DNA of 64,000 bases from contig QCSH01000002.1 of the NCBI GenBank assembly GCA_003211555.1, forward strand, positions 62,001 through 126,000, written 5' to 3'. The notes beneath the pieces were generated by a model. The model was given only the letters and a program-made list of their open reading frames with translations. It searched no databases and was not told the DNA's origin. Source of the stretch: Pelagibacteraceae bacterium AG-470-G21. GTDB taxonomy: Bacteria; Pseudomonadota; Alphaproteobacteria; Pelagibacterales; Pelagibacteraceae. A program made the translations under genes and the position numbers. The stretch's first letter is position 1. Every line of letters begins with the position of its first letter. Shown here piece after piece: positions 1-10,933 of the stretch.

Positions 1-62
1 TAGAGAAATACAAATTTCAACCAAAGCATTGAGACTTCATCTATCAGATATGGATGATCAAT

Positions 63-1034
63 TTAAGGAATAATTACCGCTGGACCAGTTAATACTCTAT
101 TTTCTAAATCAATATGTGCTTGTTTAGCTTCACTTAATTTATATTTTCTTGAAACTGCAACTTGAATTTTTCCAGATAGAACAGCATCAAAAACCATTTT
201 TGCTGATTTTTCAAGTTCTTCCCTTGTAATAGTATAGTGCATTATAGAAGGCCTTGTAAAAAAAAGCCCTTTTGCATTGATATGTTTTTTTACATCAATA
301 GTGTCAACGTATCCAGAAGCATTTCCGAAAGCTACCATCATTCCTCTAATCTTTAAACATTCTATTGACCCTTCAAAAGTTTTTGCACCTACGCCGTCAT
401 AGACAACATCTATACCATTTTTTCCAACTATTTTTTCAACCGATTCTACAAAATTTTCTTCAGTATAATTTATTACATGATGACATCCATTTTTTTTTGC
501 TATTTCAATTTTTTCTTTAGACCCAACTGTTCCAATTACTTCACAACCTAAAGCATTGGCCCATTGACATAAAATTTGGCCTACACCTCCTGCTGCTGCA
601 TGAAATAATACTTTATCTCCTTTTCTTACTGCATAAGATCTGTGCAATAAATATTCTGATGTAATTCCCTTTAACAAAATACAAGAAGCAAGTTCATCTG
701 AAATACCTTCTGGTACAGTAACCAATTTCTCTTCAGGTATTATTTGTTTTTCTGAGTATCCGCTTATAGGAGCTGATGCATGACTTACACGATCTCCAAT
801 ATTAAAAAGAGTTACATCTGAGCCAATTTCTTCAACTATTCCAGAGGCTTCCAGCCCAATTCCACTTGGTAGTTCAATAGGATATAAACCTGTACGATGG
901 TAAACATCTATATAATTAAGCCCAATTGATAAATTTTTAACAAGCACTTCTTTTGGCCCAGGTTTGCCAATTTCAATATCTTTAAACTCTAAAACTTCAG
1001 GCCCACCAAATTTTTCTATTCTTATTGCTTTCAT
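63..1034 (-). CDS. qor: Zinc-free quinone oxidoreductase (MDR family)
   Basis: 323 residues, the usual size for NADPH:quinone oxidoreductases of the medium-chain dehydrogenase/reductase superfamily. The Rossmann nucleotide-binding motif AAAGGVG lies at residues 146-152 after an N-terminal GroES-like fold with the typical GLEASGIVEEIG segment (about 60-71). The structural and catalytic zinc cysteines of alcohol dehydrogenases are absent, which fits the quinone reductase branch. It probably reduces quinones or other enones in the cytoplasm with NADPH; the real substrate cannot be read from sequence. It is the last gene of a minus-strand group, 2 bases after the pirin gene, suggesting a small redox/detoxification operon. 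Confidence 0.85.
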   Translation of the reverse strand: MKAIRIEKFGGPEVLEFKDIEIGKPGPKEVLVKNLSIGLNYIDVYHRTGLYPIELPSGIGLEASGIVEEIGSDVTLFNIGDRVSHASAPISGYSEKQIIPEEKLVTVPEGISDELASCILLKGITSEYLLHRSYAVRKGDKVLFHAAAGGVGQILCQWANALGCEVIGTVGSKEKIEIAKKNGCHHVINYTEENFVESVEKIVGKNGIDVVYDGVGAKTFEGSIECLKIRGMMVAFGNASGYVDTIDVKKHINAKGLFFTRPSIMHYTITREELEKSAKMVFDAVLSGKIQVAVSRKYKLSEAKQAHIDLENRVLTGPAVIIP

Positions 1035-1036
1035 CT

Positions 1037-1873
1037 TTACTTAACAAAATTACCGTTGTGGTAATCATCAATTGCTTGAAGTATTTCTTCTTTAGTATTC
1101 ATTACAAAAGGACCACCTCTGGCAATCTGTTCTCCTATGGGTTTCCCGGATATTAGTAAAAATTTAGAGTTTGTTAAAGCTCTTACTTTTAAATCTTCGC
1201 CTTTAGACAATAAGATCAATGTTGAGTCCTTAACATTTTTATGCTGTTTGGTTCCGATTTCTATTTCACCTTCAATTAAATATATAAAAGTATTGTGTGT
1301 TGTAGGAATTTTATGATTAAAAATTTTATTTTCATTTAATTCTATATCAAAGTAAATTGGGTCTACATTATGTTTTTTAATTGGACCCTCTGAACTTTCA
1401 AACGTACCTGCAATAACTTTTATAAACTTATCCGAGTCTTTGTATGTGCTCATTTTATCTGAATCGATATAATGATACTCTGGTTTGCTCATCTTCTCGC
1501 TTGCTGGCATATTTATCCATAATTGGAAACCATGAAGTTTTCCATTATTCATAGCTGGCATTTCAGAGTGAATTATACCGCTACCAGTCTTCATCCATTG
1601 CACATCTCCAGCAGTCATTTTACCTTTGCCACCGGTGCTATCTTTATGTTCGAAACTACCTGCTAACATATATGTAACTGTTTCAATACCTCTGTGAGGG
1701 TGAGCAGGAAAACCCGCAACATAATCATCTTTATTTTCAGATCCAAATTCATCTAACATTAAAAAAGGATCATAATAATTTGGTTCTACACCAATACTTC
1801 TTTTTAATTTAACTCCTGCGCCATCTGATGCTGGTGTTGGATCTATAATTTTCTCTACTTCGATAATTTTCAT
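1037..1873 (-). CDS. Pirin family protein
   Basis: 278 residues with the two-cupin pirin layout. The N-terminal cupin holds the metal ligands: HPHRGIET (H58, H60) and GIIHSEMP (H102, E104), and the C-terminal region ends in the usual GGPFVMNT-type segment. Bacterial pirins are iron-containing cupins; some have quercetinase activity, others act as redox-sensing regulators, so the exact job is open. It sits between a haloacid dehalogenase and a quinone oxidoreductase on the same strand, a context compatible with handling of aromatic or quinone-like compounds. The ATG start has no competing in-frame start nearby. Family assignment is firm, substrate unknown. Confidence 0.88.
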   Translation of the reverse strand: MKIIEVEKIIDPTPASDGAGVKLKRSIGVEPNYYDPFLMLDEFGSENKDDYVAGFPAHPHRGIETVTYMLAGSFEHKDSTGGKGKMTAGDVQWMKTGSGIIHSEMPAMNNGKLHGFQLWINMPASEKMSKPEYHYIDSDKMSTYKDSDKFIKVIAGTFESSEGPIKKHNVDPIYFDIELNENKIFNHKIPTTHNTFIYLIEGEIEIGTKQHKNVKDSTLILLSKGEDLKVRALTNSKFLLISGKPIGEQIARGGPFVMNTKEEILQAIDDYHNGNFVK

Positions 1874-1893
1874 AACTTTGATATAGTTTATAT

Positions 1894-2556
1894 CTAAATT
1901 AAATCAAGCAATTCTGATAATTTACTTATCTGATTGGTAGGTACAAAATCTAATTTATCAAAAATATTATTATTCCGATTCAGCCAAATAGAATTGTATC
2001 CATAATTTCCAGCTCCTGAAACATCCCATGTGTTTGCACTTAAAAATAGAACTTCATTTTTATCAACATTATATTTATAAATTGGGAGATCATAAACTTT
2101 TGAATCTGGTTTAAATACTCCAACCTCTTCTACTGAAAAAATATCATCAAAAATATCTTTTAATTCATTGCTAACAACAAGTTCATTTAAAAGATCAGGT
2201 GTTCCATTTGAAAGAATTGCCAATTTAAATTTAGATTGTTTTAAATGTTCCAATGTTTCTTTTACTTCTGGGAAAGGTGTTAATACTTTGTATAAATTTA
2301 ATAATTCACCTCTCATTGAATTATCAATTTTGTAAAAATTCATCGACTTATCTAAACTGTCCTCAGTAATTTTCCAAAAATCTTTGTGTCTTTTCATTAA
2401 ACTCCTAAGCCATGTGTATTCAAGCTGTGTTGTTCGCCAATAATTCGCAAACCCCTCCCATTTATCACCTAATCTTTCTTTACATTTTTCGGCAGCAGAA
2501 TTAACATCAAATAGAGTTCCGTATGCATCAAATATGATTGCTTTAACATTTTTCAT
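1894..2556 (-). CDS. HAD-superfamily hydrolase, L-2-haloacid dehalogenase type
   Basis: 220 residues. Motif I IIFDAYGTLFD places the nucleophile at D10; motif II is SNGTP (116-120); motif III is KPDS (149-152); and SANTWD (173-178) is the S-x-N-x-W-D signature characteristic of type II L-2-haloacid dehalogenases. These enzymes hydrolyse short 2-haloalkanoic acids to 2-hydroxyacids through an aspartyl ester. First gene of a three-gene minus-strand group (dehalogenase, pirin, quinone oxidoreductase). It diverges from rsmE with only 17 bases between the two start codons. Marine haloacids are a plausible substrate, but this is inference. Confidence 0.85.
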   Translation of the reverse strand: MKNVKAIIFDAYGTLFDVNSAAEKCKERLGDKWEGFANYWRTTQLEYTWLRSLMKRHKDFWKITEDSLDKSMNFYKIDNSMRGELLNLYKVLTPFPEVKETLEHLKQSKFKLAILSNGTPDLLNELVVSNELKDIFDDIFSVEEVGVFKPDSKVYDLPIYKYNVDKNEVLFLSANTWDVSGAGNYGYNSIWLNRNNNIFDKLDFVPTNQISKLSELLDLI

Positions 2557-2573
2557 AAATTAATTTATTTATA

Positions 2574-3272
2574 ATGAGTAATATTAGAATATTTTATCCA
2601 GAAAAATTATCAATTAATTTAGAGACCAATTTAGATAAGTCTCAATCATACTATCTATTAAAAGTTATGAGAATTAAACGAGGAGACACTATTTCAGTTT
2701 TTAACAAGACAGGTGAATGGAAATCAATAATCACTGAAACTATAAAAAGTATTGTATATTTTAAGGTTACTGAACAATTAAGACAAAAAGAAATAGAGCA
2801 AGAGATATGGTTAGCCTTTTCACCAATTAAATCTAATTATTTTAACTTTATGATACAAAAAGCAACTGAGCTTGGAGTTACTAAATTTTTACCAATTATT
2901 TCTGAAAGAACAATTGTTAGAAAAATAAACAATGAGAGATTAAATAAAATAATTATAGAGTCATGCGAACAGAGCAATAGAATAAATGTTCCATCAATAG
3001 AGAAATCACAGTCATTAGAAAAGTTTTTGTCTGACAACTTAGATATTAACTTAATATTTGGAGATTTAAACACTAAGAACAAAAAAATTAAATTTTATAA
3101 TTCAAAACCAAATTGTTTATTAATCGGTCCAGAAGGTGATTATTCATCTAATGAAATTAAAAAGATTCTAAATTATAAAGGGTCTCAATCTATAAAACTT
3201 AGTGATAATATTTTGAGGTCTGAAACTGCAGTTATATCTGCACTATCAGTGATCAATTATTTGCAAAATTGA
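2574..3272 (+). CDS. rsmE: 16S rRNA (uracil(1498)-N(3))-methyltransferase
   Basis: 232 residues, SPOUT-class methyltransferase. The trefoil-knot SAM-binding motifs are clear: LIGPEGDYS around 183-191 and LSDNILRSETA at 209-219, followed by the usual short C-terminal helix. The N-terminal PUA-like part begins with the family-typical MSNIRIFYP. It methylates U1498 of 16S rRNA in assembled small subunits, using S-adenosylmethionine. It is the first gene on the plus strand before the cytochrome oxidase genes; 59 bases separate it from the start chosen for ctaC, room enough for a separate oxidase promoter. Confidence 0.9.
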   Translation: MSNIRIFYPEKLSINLETNLDKSQSYYLLKVMRIKRGDTISVFNKTGEWKSIITETIKSIVYFKVTEQLRQKEIEQEIWLAFSPIKSNYFNFMIQKATELGVTKFLPIISERTIVRKINNERLNKIIIESCEQSNRINVPSIEKSQSLEKFLSDNLDINLIFGDLNTKNKKIKFYNSKPNCLLIGPEGDYSSNEIKKILNYKGSQSIKLSDNILRSETAVISALSVINYLQN

Positions 3273-3276
3273 TAAA

Positions 3277-3307
3277 TTGTCGCGAATTCTCTGGTATTTT
3301 TTATAAT
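3277..3307 (+). promoter_or_regulatory. Possible sigma70-like promoter for the cytochrome oxidase genes
   Basis: In the 59 bases between rsmE and ctaC a perfect TATAAT (3302-3307) is preceded by TTGTCG (3277-3282) with a 19-base spacer, a little longer than ideal. Transcription would begin near 3314, leaving a leader of about 18 bases before the ATG at 3332. TATAAT-like strings are common in such AT-rich DNA, so this is a weak call. Confidence 0.35.
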
Positions 3308-3331
3308 TTTTTCGATTTATATAGAACACAA

Positions 3332-5781
<2,450 letters not shown>

Positions 5782-5807
5782 TATAATCTTAATATATAAA
5801 AATTAAA

Positions 5808-6716
5808 ATGGCAACTACGTATTCCAAAGTAAAAAAAACATATTATGAATTGGGTATTTTACCTGAGTTATTAAAATTAATGAAACCAAGAGTGATGTCT
5901 TTGGTTATCTTTACTTGTGCCGTGGGATTACTAACAGCCCCAACAACTGTATCATTTCAACAATCAGTTTTAGGAATATTAATAGTTGCTTTAGGAGCGG
6001 GAGCAGCAGGTGCCCTCAATATGTGGTATGAGGCTGATTTAGATAAATTAATGTCCAGAACTTGCCTTAGACCCATACCTAGAGGTAAGTTAAATAGAAA
6101 TCAGGCATTATATTTTGGAACTTCATTATCTATTATTTCTGTAACCAGCCTTTATTTCGTTACAAATGCTCTTTCAGCATTTTTGCTTTTATTTACAATA
6201 TTATTCTATGTATTTGTTTATACAATTTGGTTAAAAAGAAAGACTCCTCAAAACATTGTCATTGGCGGTGCATCTGGTGCGTTGCCACCAGTTATAGGTT
6301 GGGCTATAGCTACTAACTCAATTTCACTTGAGTCAATTGCTTTTTTCTTAATAATTTTCTTTTGGACACCATCTCATTTTTGGGCATTGAGTTTATATAA
6401 AGCTGATGATTACAAAAAAGCAGGAATTCCCATGTTGCCAGTCACTAATGGAATTCAGGATACAAAAAAAAATATATTTATATACTCATTGCTTATGATA
6501 CCTACAATAATATTTCCATATTATATAGGCTTTGTTGGAGAAATATTTTTATCATTAAGTTTGATTTTAACTTTTTATTATAACCTAATATGTTTTCAGC
6601 TGTATAACTATAAATTAGGAAAATTTAATATTAAGAAAGCTAAACATGTTTTTAGCTATTCAATTGTTTACTTATTTTTAATATTTGTATTTTTCCTAAT
6701 TGATAAAATTTTATGA
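5808..6716 (+). CDS. ctaB: Protoheme IX farnesyltransferase (heme O synthase)
   Basis: 302 residues, UbiA-type prenyltransferase with about eight or nine membrane helices. The first Asp-rich motif NMWYEADLDKLMSRT and the RPIPRGKL segment match the COX10/CtaB family. It attaches a farnesyl group to heme b, giving heme O, the precursor of heme a for the aa3 oxidase encoded next to it. Its TGA stop overlaps the ATG of the following 41-codon gene (ATGA), indicating translational coupling within the operon. Confidence 0.95.
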   Translation: MATTYSKVKKTYYELGILPELLKLMKPRVMSLVIFTCAVGLLTAPTTVSFQQSVLGILIVALGAGAAGALNMWYEADLDKLMSRTCLRPIPRGKLNRNQALYFGTSLSIISVTSLYFVTNALSAFLLLFTILFYVFVYTIWLKRKTPQNIVIGGASGALPPVIGWAIATNSISLESIAFFLIIFFWTPSHFWALSLYKADDYKKAGIPMLPVTNGIQDTKKNIFIYSLLMIPTIIFPYYIGFVGEIFLSLSLILTFYYNLICFQLYNYKLGKFNIKKAKHVFSYSIVYLFLIFVFFLIDKIL

Positions 6717-6838
6717 TAATTAAAGACCAAAAATTAAAAAAGAAAAATATATGGACTGCTGTAGGTTTAGTAGCATTTATAATTTTTTTATTTTTATTTA
6801 CACTCTTAAATATAGGAGTTTTTGAAAGACCTTTATGA
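6713..6838 (+). CDS. 41-residue single-helix membrane protein of the cox cluster
   Basis: A short frame read directly from the sequence: ATG at 6713, TGA at 6836-6838. It overlaps the ctaB stop by ATGA at its 5' end and the ctaG start by ATGA at its 3' end, so it precisely fills the gap between two real genes. The product has a lysine-rich N-terminus (KDQKLKKKN), one hydrophobic helix at about residues 14-36, and ends NIGVFERPL. Many alphaproteobacterial cox operons carry a tiny membrane protein at this place (sometimes called CoxF); this is probably its counterpart. A role in oxidase assembly is inference from position. Confidence 0.75.
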   Translation: MIIKDQKLKKKNIWTAVGLVAFIIFLFLFTLLNIGVFERPL

Positions 6839-7383
6839 TAAAAAAGAATACATTAACTCCACTAATTCTAGCTGGCATTTTTATTTTAATGTTAGGATTA
6901 TCTTTTGCTGCGGTTCCTTTGTATGATTTGTTTTGCAGAGTAACTGGATTTGGCGGTACTACGCAGATATCTAAGGAAGCACCAAATATTGTTTTAGATA
7001 AAAAAATTAATGTAAGATTAGATACAAATGTTAATAGTGCACTCGATTGGAATTTTGATGTTGATCAAAATACTATGGATGTTCAACCAGGTAAAGTTTA
7101 TAGAATTAAATTTGAAGTAGAGAATTTGAGTGATGAGATTTCATCAGCTGTTGCAAGTTATAACGTTTCACCTTCATCTTTCGGTGCATATTTTAATAAA
7201 TTAGGATGCTTTTGCTTTGAAAAACAAACTCTTAATCCTGGAGAAAAAGCTAGTTATACATTGGTTTTTTATTTAGATCCAGAACTAGTAAATGATCCTA
7301 AAACTTCTAGAGTAGAAGATGTTACTATGTCATATACATTTTTCTCATCTGAATATTATAAAAGCGAAAAACAAGAAAGTTAA
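6835..7383 (+). CDS. ctaG: Cytochrome c oxidase assembly protein CtaG/Cox11
   Basis: 182 residues. One N-terminal membrane helix (about 8-27) followed by VPLYDLFCRVTGFGGTTQ, the family hallmark, and a periplasmic immunoglobulin-like domain with the copper-binding CFCF motif at 125-128. C34 is the third conserved cysteine. Cox11 proteins deliver copper to the CuB site of subunit I. The gene begins inside the stop codon of the 41-residue membrane protein and ends one base before the ATG of ctaE. Confidence 0.95.
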   Translation: MIKKNTLTPLILAGIFILMLGLSFAAVPLYDLFCRVTGFGGTTQISKEAPNIVLDKKINVRLDTNVNSALDWNFDVDQNTMDVQPGKVYRIKFEVENLSDEISSAVASYNVSPSSFGAYFNKLGCFCFEKQTLNPGEKASYTLVFYLDPELVNDPKTSRVEDVTMSYTFFSSEYYKSEKQES

Positions 7384-7384
7384 C

Positions 7385-8176
7385 ATGTCTGCATCAGGTC
7401 AAAAACACGATTATCACTTAGTTGATCCAAGTCCTTGGCCTTTAGCTACATCAGTTGCAACATTAATAACCGCCGTTGGCTCAGTTTATTATTTTCACAC
7501 AGAAGTTATGTGGGCAATGCTTTTAGGATTCTTGTTACTTATTTATTGTGCATTTATGTGGTTTAGAGATGTTGTTATAGAGGCTGAACATAAGGGTCAT
7601 CATACCCCTGTAGTACAAATTCATCATAGATACGGCATGACATTATTTATAGCATCTGAGGTCATGTTTTTTGTTGCATGGTTTTGGGCATATTTTGATG
7701 CAAGTTTATTTCCAAACGAATTTATGGGGAATGTTTGGCCACCAAAAGATATCAAAACTTTCGATCCTTGGGACATACCACTTATAAATACACTTGTACT
7801 TTTACTTTCAGGCACAACTGTAACTTGGTCTCATCACTCTCTATTAGAAGGTGATAGAAAAGGATTTATAAATGGTTTGATTTGTACAGTTGTCCTTGGA
7901 GCATTTTTTACCCTTTTACAAATATATGAATATCAACATGCTACATTTAGTTTTTCTGGCCATATTTACGGAGCAACATTTTATATGGCAACGGGATTTC
8001 ATGGTTTCCACGTTTTAGTAGGGACTATTTTTCTAGCAGTGTGTCTTTGGAGAGGTAAGTTAGGACACTTTACTAAAGAGCATCACTTCGGTTTTGAAGC
8101 GGCTGCGTGGTACTGGCATTTTGTTGACGTTGTCTGGTTATTTTTATTTGCAGCTATTTATATTTGGGGAAGTTAA
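7385..8176 (+). CDS. ctaE: Cytochrome c oxidase subunit III
   Basis: 263 residues counted from the ATG at 7385; an upstream ATG in the same frame (7319) lies inside ctaG and is rejected because MSASGQKHDYHLVDPSPWPL is the family-typical N-terminus. Seven membrane helices are predicted. Recognisable segments include ASEVMFFVAWFWAYFD and YMATGFHGFHVLVGT and the C-terminal WYWHFVDVVWLFLF. Subunit III stabilises the core oxidase and its proton uptake. It completes the ctaC-D-B-G-E set, with SURF1 only 6 bases downstream. Confidence 0.95.
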   Translation: MSASGQKHDYHLVDPSPWPLATSVATLITAVGSVYYFHTEVMWAMLLGFLLLIYCAFMWFRDVVIEAEHKGHHTPVVQIHHRYGMTLFIASEVMFFVAWFWAYFDASLFPNEFMGNVWPPKDIKTFDPWDIPLINTLVLLLSGTTVTWSHHSLLEGDRKGFINGLICTVVLGAFFTLLQIYEYQHATFSFSGHIYGATFYMATGFHGFHVLVGTIFLAVCLWRGKLGHFTKEHHFGFEAAAWYWHFVDVVWLFLFAAIYIWGS

Positions 8177-8182
8177 TATTTC

Positions 8183-8836
8183 TTGAAAAATAAGCTATCT
8201 TTTTCAATCTTTGTATACTTTTTTATTTTAGTTTTTTTGTCATTAGGATCTTGGCAAATTATAAGATTAAATTGGAAGATTGATTTAATAAATTCAATTG
8301 AAGAGTCTCTAAAAAGTGATCCAGTTGAATTTAATGGAAGTGGTCCAATTAATTTTAAAAAAGTTAGATTTGAGGGAATATTAGATAATTCAAAAATAAT
8401 TTATTTATATTCTTTGAATGAAAATGGAGAGCCTGGATTTGATATCGTAAACCCTATAAGCATTAATAATAAAAGTTATTTAATAAATCGTGGTTGGGTT
8501 CCAAGAGACTTTAAGTCTAAAAAATATATTTCAAATGAGAGTAAATTTGAAGGAGTTTTGAAATTAAAGAGTAGTTTTAATTATTTTAAGCCAGACAATG
8601 ACGTTAATATGAATTATTGGTTTACTCTTAATGATGAGGATTTGTTGACCTATACAGGTAAAGAATTTTCTCCATTCATTATCAATAATATTAGTGAGCA
8701 AGAGGGTATTTATCCAAAGTCAAAACAAATTGGAGCAAATATTTCAAATAACCATTTAAAGTATGCCCTTACATGGTTTTCGTTAGCTGTTTCTATTTTT
8801 TTAATATATTTATATTTTAGAAAAAAAAATTACTGA
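8183..8836 (+). CDS. SURF1 family oxidase assembly protein
   Basis: 217 residues. An N-terminal helix (about 7-26) with the family motif GSWQIIRLNWK and a C-terminal helix (about 195-212) bracket a periplasmic domain containing YLINRGWVPRDF, typical of SURF1/Shy1. These proteins assist heme a insertion into subunit I. The start must be TTG at 8183: the stop codon of ctaE is in the same frame just upstream, and no in-frame ATG occurs before the middle of the protein. The stop overlaps the thrC ATG by one base (TGATG). Confidence 0.85.
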   Translation: MKNKLSFSIFVYFFILVFLSLGSWQIIRLNWKIDLINSIEESLKSDPVEFNGSGPINFKKVRFEGILDNSKIIYLYSLNENGEPGFDIVNPISINNKSYLINRGWVPRDFKSKKYISNESKFEGVLKLKSSFNYFKPDNDVNMNYWFTLNDEDLLTYTGKEFSPFIINNISEQEGIYPKSKQIGANISNNHLKYALTWFSLAVSIFLIYLYFRKKNY

Positions 8837-10209
8837 TGGAATACATAAGCACTAGAAATAATTCAGAACATTTTTCATTTAAAAACATATTTCTGAAAGG
8901 TTTAGCTGATGATGGAGGTCTTTTTGTACCAAAATCAATTAAGCCATTTAGTAAAGAAGAATTAAATAAACTAAGCAGACTTGACTACAATGAGTTGGCA
9001 GCTGAAATAATTTTCCCATTTATCGGAGATTTCATGCCAAAAGAGGAACTAATTTCCATAATATCAAAGTCGTACTCTAATTTTAGATCGGAAGATGTTG
9101 TAAAAATTTCTGATTTGGGAAATTTAAAAGTTTTAGAACTTTATCATGGCCCGACACTTGCTTTTAAAGATATTGCGATGCAATTAATAGGTAATCTCTA
9201 TCAATATCATTTACGAAACGAGCAAGCTAAAATTAATATTATTGTAGCAACTTCAGGAGACACAGGTGCAGCTGCTATTGATGCTTTAAAAGGCAAAAAG
9301 AATTTAAATGTTTTCGTATTACATCCAAATAACAGAATTTCACCAGTACAAAGAAGACTGATGACAATCCATGAAGAAAAAAATGTATTTAATATTGCTA
9401 TTGAGGGGAACTTTGATGACTGTCAAAATTTAGTTAAAGCAATGTTTAATGATGAAAAATTCTCTAGGTCAATAAATATGTCTGGCGTTAATTCAATTAA
9501 CTGGGCAAGAATTATTGCTCAAGCTGTTTATTATTTTTACGCCTATTTTAAAATAGGAAATGGAAAAACTTTATCTTTTTCTGTTCCTACTGGAAATTTC
9601 GGAGATATTTATGCTGGTTATTTAGCAAAAAAACTTGGTCTTCCGATTGATAAACTTATTGTGGCTACAAATAAAAATGACATTTTGCATAGAGCAATTT
9701 CTGGAGGTGATTATACTCAAAAGAAAGTCGAGGAGACAAATACTCCAAGCATGGACATTCAGATAGCAAGTAATTTTGAAAGACTTTTATATGATGTAAA
9801 AGAAAATAATTCAGAGATTACAAAAGACATAATGAGCAAAATCAAAAATAACACTTACCAAATTGATAATTCTGATTTAGACAAAATAAAAAATAATTTT
9901 ACATCTGAAATGCTTAACGAAAAAGAAACTATTGAAATGATAAAGAAAATTTACGATGAGCATCAAATATTGGTTGACCCTCATACTGCAGTCGGGATCG
10001 GTGCTACAAAAAAACTAGGATTGGAAAAAAATTGTGTAGTATTGTCAACAGCACATCCATGCAAATTTCCTAAAGCCATTGAAGATGCTGTTTTCAAAGT
10101 TGAAAGATTACCGGAAAGTCTTAAATATGTATATGATAGAAATGAAAAATTTGATGTTCTTCCAAATAACATTGAAAAAGTAAAAGAATATGTAATGAAT
10201 TCTATATGA
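8836..10209 (+). CDS. thrC: Threonine synthase
   Basis: 457 residues, the longer bacterial form. PLP-binding lysine is K111 in HGPTLAFKDIA, and the phosphate-binding loop SGDTGAAA starts at S140. The enzyme converts O-phosphohomoserine to threonine in the cytoplasm. Its partner homoserine kinase (thrB) is encoded about 2 kb downstream on the opposite strand. It is coupled to SURF1 by a TGATG overlap and to the peroxiredoxin by an ATGA overlap, so it is probably expressed with the oxidase genes. Confidence 0.95.
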   Translation: MEYISTRNNSEHFSFKNIFLKGLADDGGLFVPKSIKPFSKEELNKLSRLDYNELAAEIIFPFIGDFMPKEELISIISKSYSNFRSEDVVKISDLGNLKVLELYHGPTLAFKDIAMQLIGNLYQYHLRNEQAKINIIVATSGDTGAAAIDALKGKKNLNVFVLHPNNRISPVQRRLMTIHEEKNVFNIAIEGNFDDCQNLVKAMFNDEKFSRSINMSGVNSINWARIIAQAVYYFYAYFKIGNGKTLSFSVPTGNFGDIYAGYLAKKLGLPIDKLIVATNKNDILHRAISGGDYTQKKVEETNTPSMDIQIASNFERLLYDVKENNSEITKDIMSKIKNNTYQIDNSDLDKIKNNFTSEMLNEKETIEMIKKIYDEHQILVDPHTAVGIGATKKLGLEKNCVVLSTAHPCKFPKAIEDAVFKVERLPESLKYVYDRNEKFDVLPNNIEKVKEYVMNSI

Positions 10210-10691
10210 AATTAAAAATTAATGATCAGATACCTGACACAGAAATTTTTCATCTAGTTGATGGCGAACCACAAACAATCAATATTAGAGAAATTCTTGG
10301 TGACAGCAAAATTATTTTATTTGGTTTACCAGGCGCATTTACATCAACTTGCTCAAAACTTCATCTTCCGGGGTATGTTGCTAATGCAGAAAAAATAAAA
10401 ACTAAAGGTATTGATAAAATATTTTGTATATCAGTCAATGATCCACACGTAATGAATGCTTGGGGAGAATTAAATAATGTGGAAAATAAAATTACTATGT
10501 TATCTGATCCATACCTATTATTCACAAAAGCTATAGGTGCAGAGGTAGATAGAAATTCAAAAGGAATGGGTATTAGGTCAAATCGTTATGCTATGGTCAT
10601 TGAAAACTTGAAAGTCGTAAACGTAAAAGTTGAACAGGAAACTAAACAATGCGGTTTGTCATCAGCAGAGGGTATTTTAGATATCATATAA
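10206..10691 (+). CDS. Type II (PRX5-like) peroxiredoxin
   Basis: 161 residues. The motif LPGAFTSTCS gives the peroxidatic cysteine C49, and FCISVNDPHVMNAW is typical of the atypical 2-Cys/glutaredoxin-dependent peroxiredoxin 5 group. A second cysteine near the C-terminus (KQCGLSSAEG) is at the position used by some members as a resolving cysteine. It reduces hydrogen peroxide and alkyl hydroperoxides, fitting a gene at the end of an oxidase operon. The start overlaps the thrC stop (ATGA). Confidence 0.9.
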   Translation: MKLKINDQIPDTEIFHLVDGEPQTINIREILGDSKIILFGLPGAFTSTCSKLHLPGYVANAEKIKTKGIDKIFCISVNDPHVMNAWGELNNVENKITMLSDPYLLFTKAIGAEVDRNSKGMGIRSNRYAMVIENLKVVNVKVEQETKQCGLSSAEGILDII

Positions 10692-10696
10692 TTAGA

Positions 10697-10722
10697 GGGG
10701 GCGTTCTGTTGCTAGGTGCCCC
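10697..10722. other. GC-rich inverted repeat between convergent genes
   Basis: GGGGC (10698-10702) and GCCCC (10718-10722) form a 5-base-pair stem around a 15-base loop, with further C4 (10726-10729) that could pair with the same G run. This is the most GC-rich spot in the intergenic neighbourhood. It lies between the 3' ends of the peroxiredoxin gene and the small ORF on the other strand, so it may stop or stabilise either transcript; no clean T-run follows directly on either strand. Confidence 0.4.
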
Positions 10723-10736
10723 ATACCCCATCGAGA

Positions 10737-10928
10737 TTATAATTTTTTAGGTTCTTTTCTTATATGTCCCAATATTTTTCCAGAGTTTTTTCCAGATTTA
10801 ACAACGTAGCCACTTGTGCCATTGGCATTGGTGTCTACTGTTTTAAAGTTTCGGAACAATAGTTGATTTAGCCTAGCAATATTTGAGCCTCGGCTAAACA
10901 AACTAAGAACTCTGTGCATTCTTTTCAT
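10737..10928 (-). CDS. Small basic protein of unknown function, 63 residues
   Basis: Supported as a gene by a strong Shine-Dalgarno sequence AAGGAG five bases before the ATG, rare strength for this window, and by lack of any overlapping gene. The product starts MKRMHRVLSLFSRGSN and is rich in Arg and Lys with a Gly/Ser/Asn middle part (TNANGTSGYVVKSGKNSG), so it could bind nucleic acid; no family is recognised. GC is about 34% by hand count, with codons such as CGA, GGC and GCC that are scarce nearby. It lies between rnhA and the peroxiredoxin gene, and its 146-base leader is full of inverted repeats. A structured RNA without coding function cannot be excluded. Confidence 0.5.
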   Translation of the reverse strand: MKRMHRVLSLFSRGSNIARLNQLLFRNFKTVDTNANGTSGYVVKSGKNSGKILGHIRKEPKKL

Positions 10929-10933
10929 ACACG

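Noticed and set aside
1..29. A minus-strand frame starting at the ATG at 29 and running off the left edge (MLWLKFVFL).
   Set aside because: Only nine residues are visible, too few to support a gene, although a start of the next gene here is possible.
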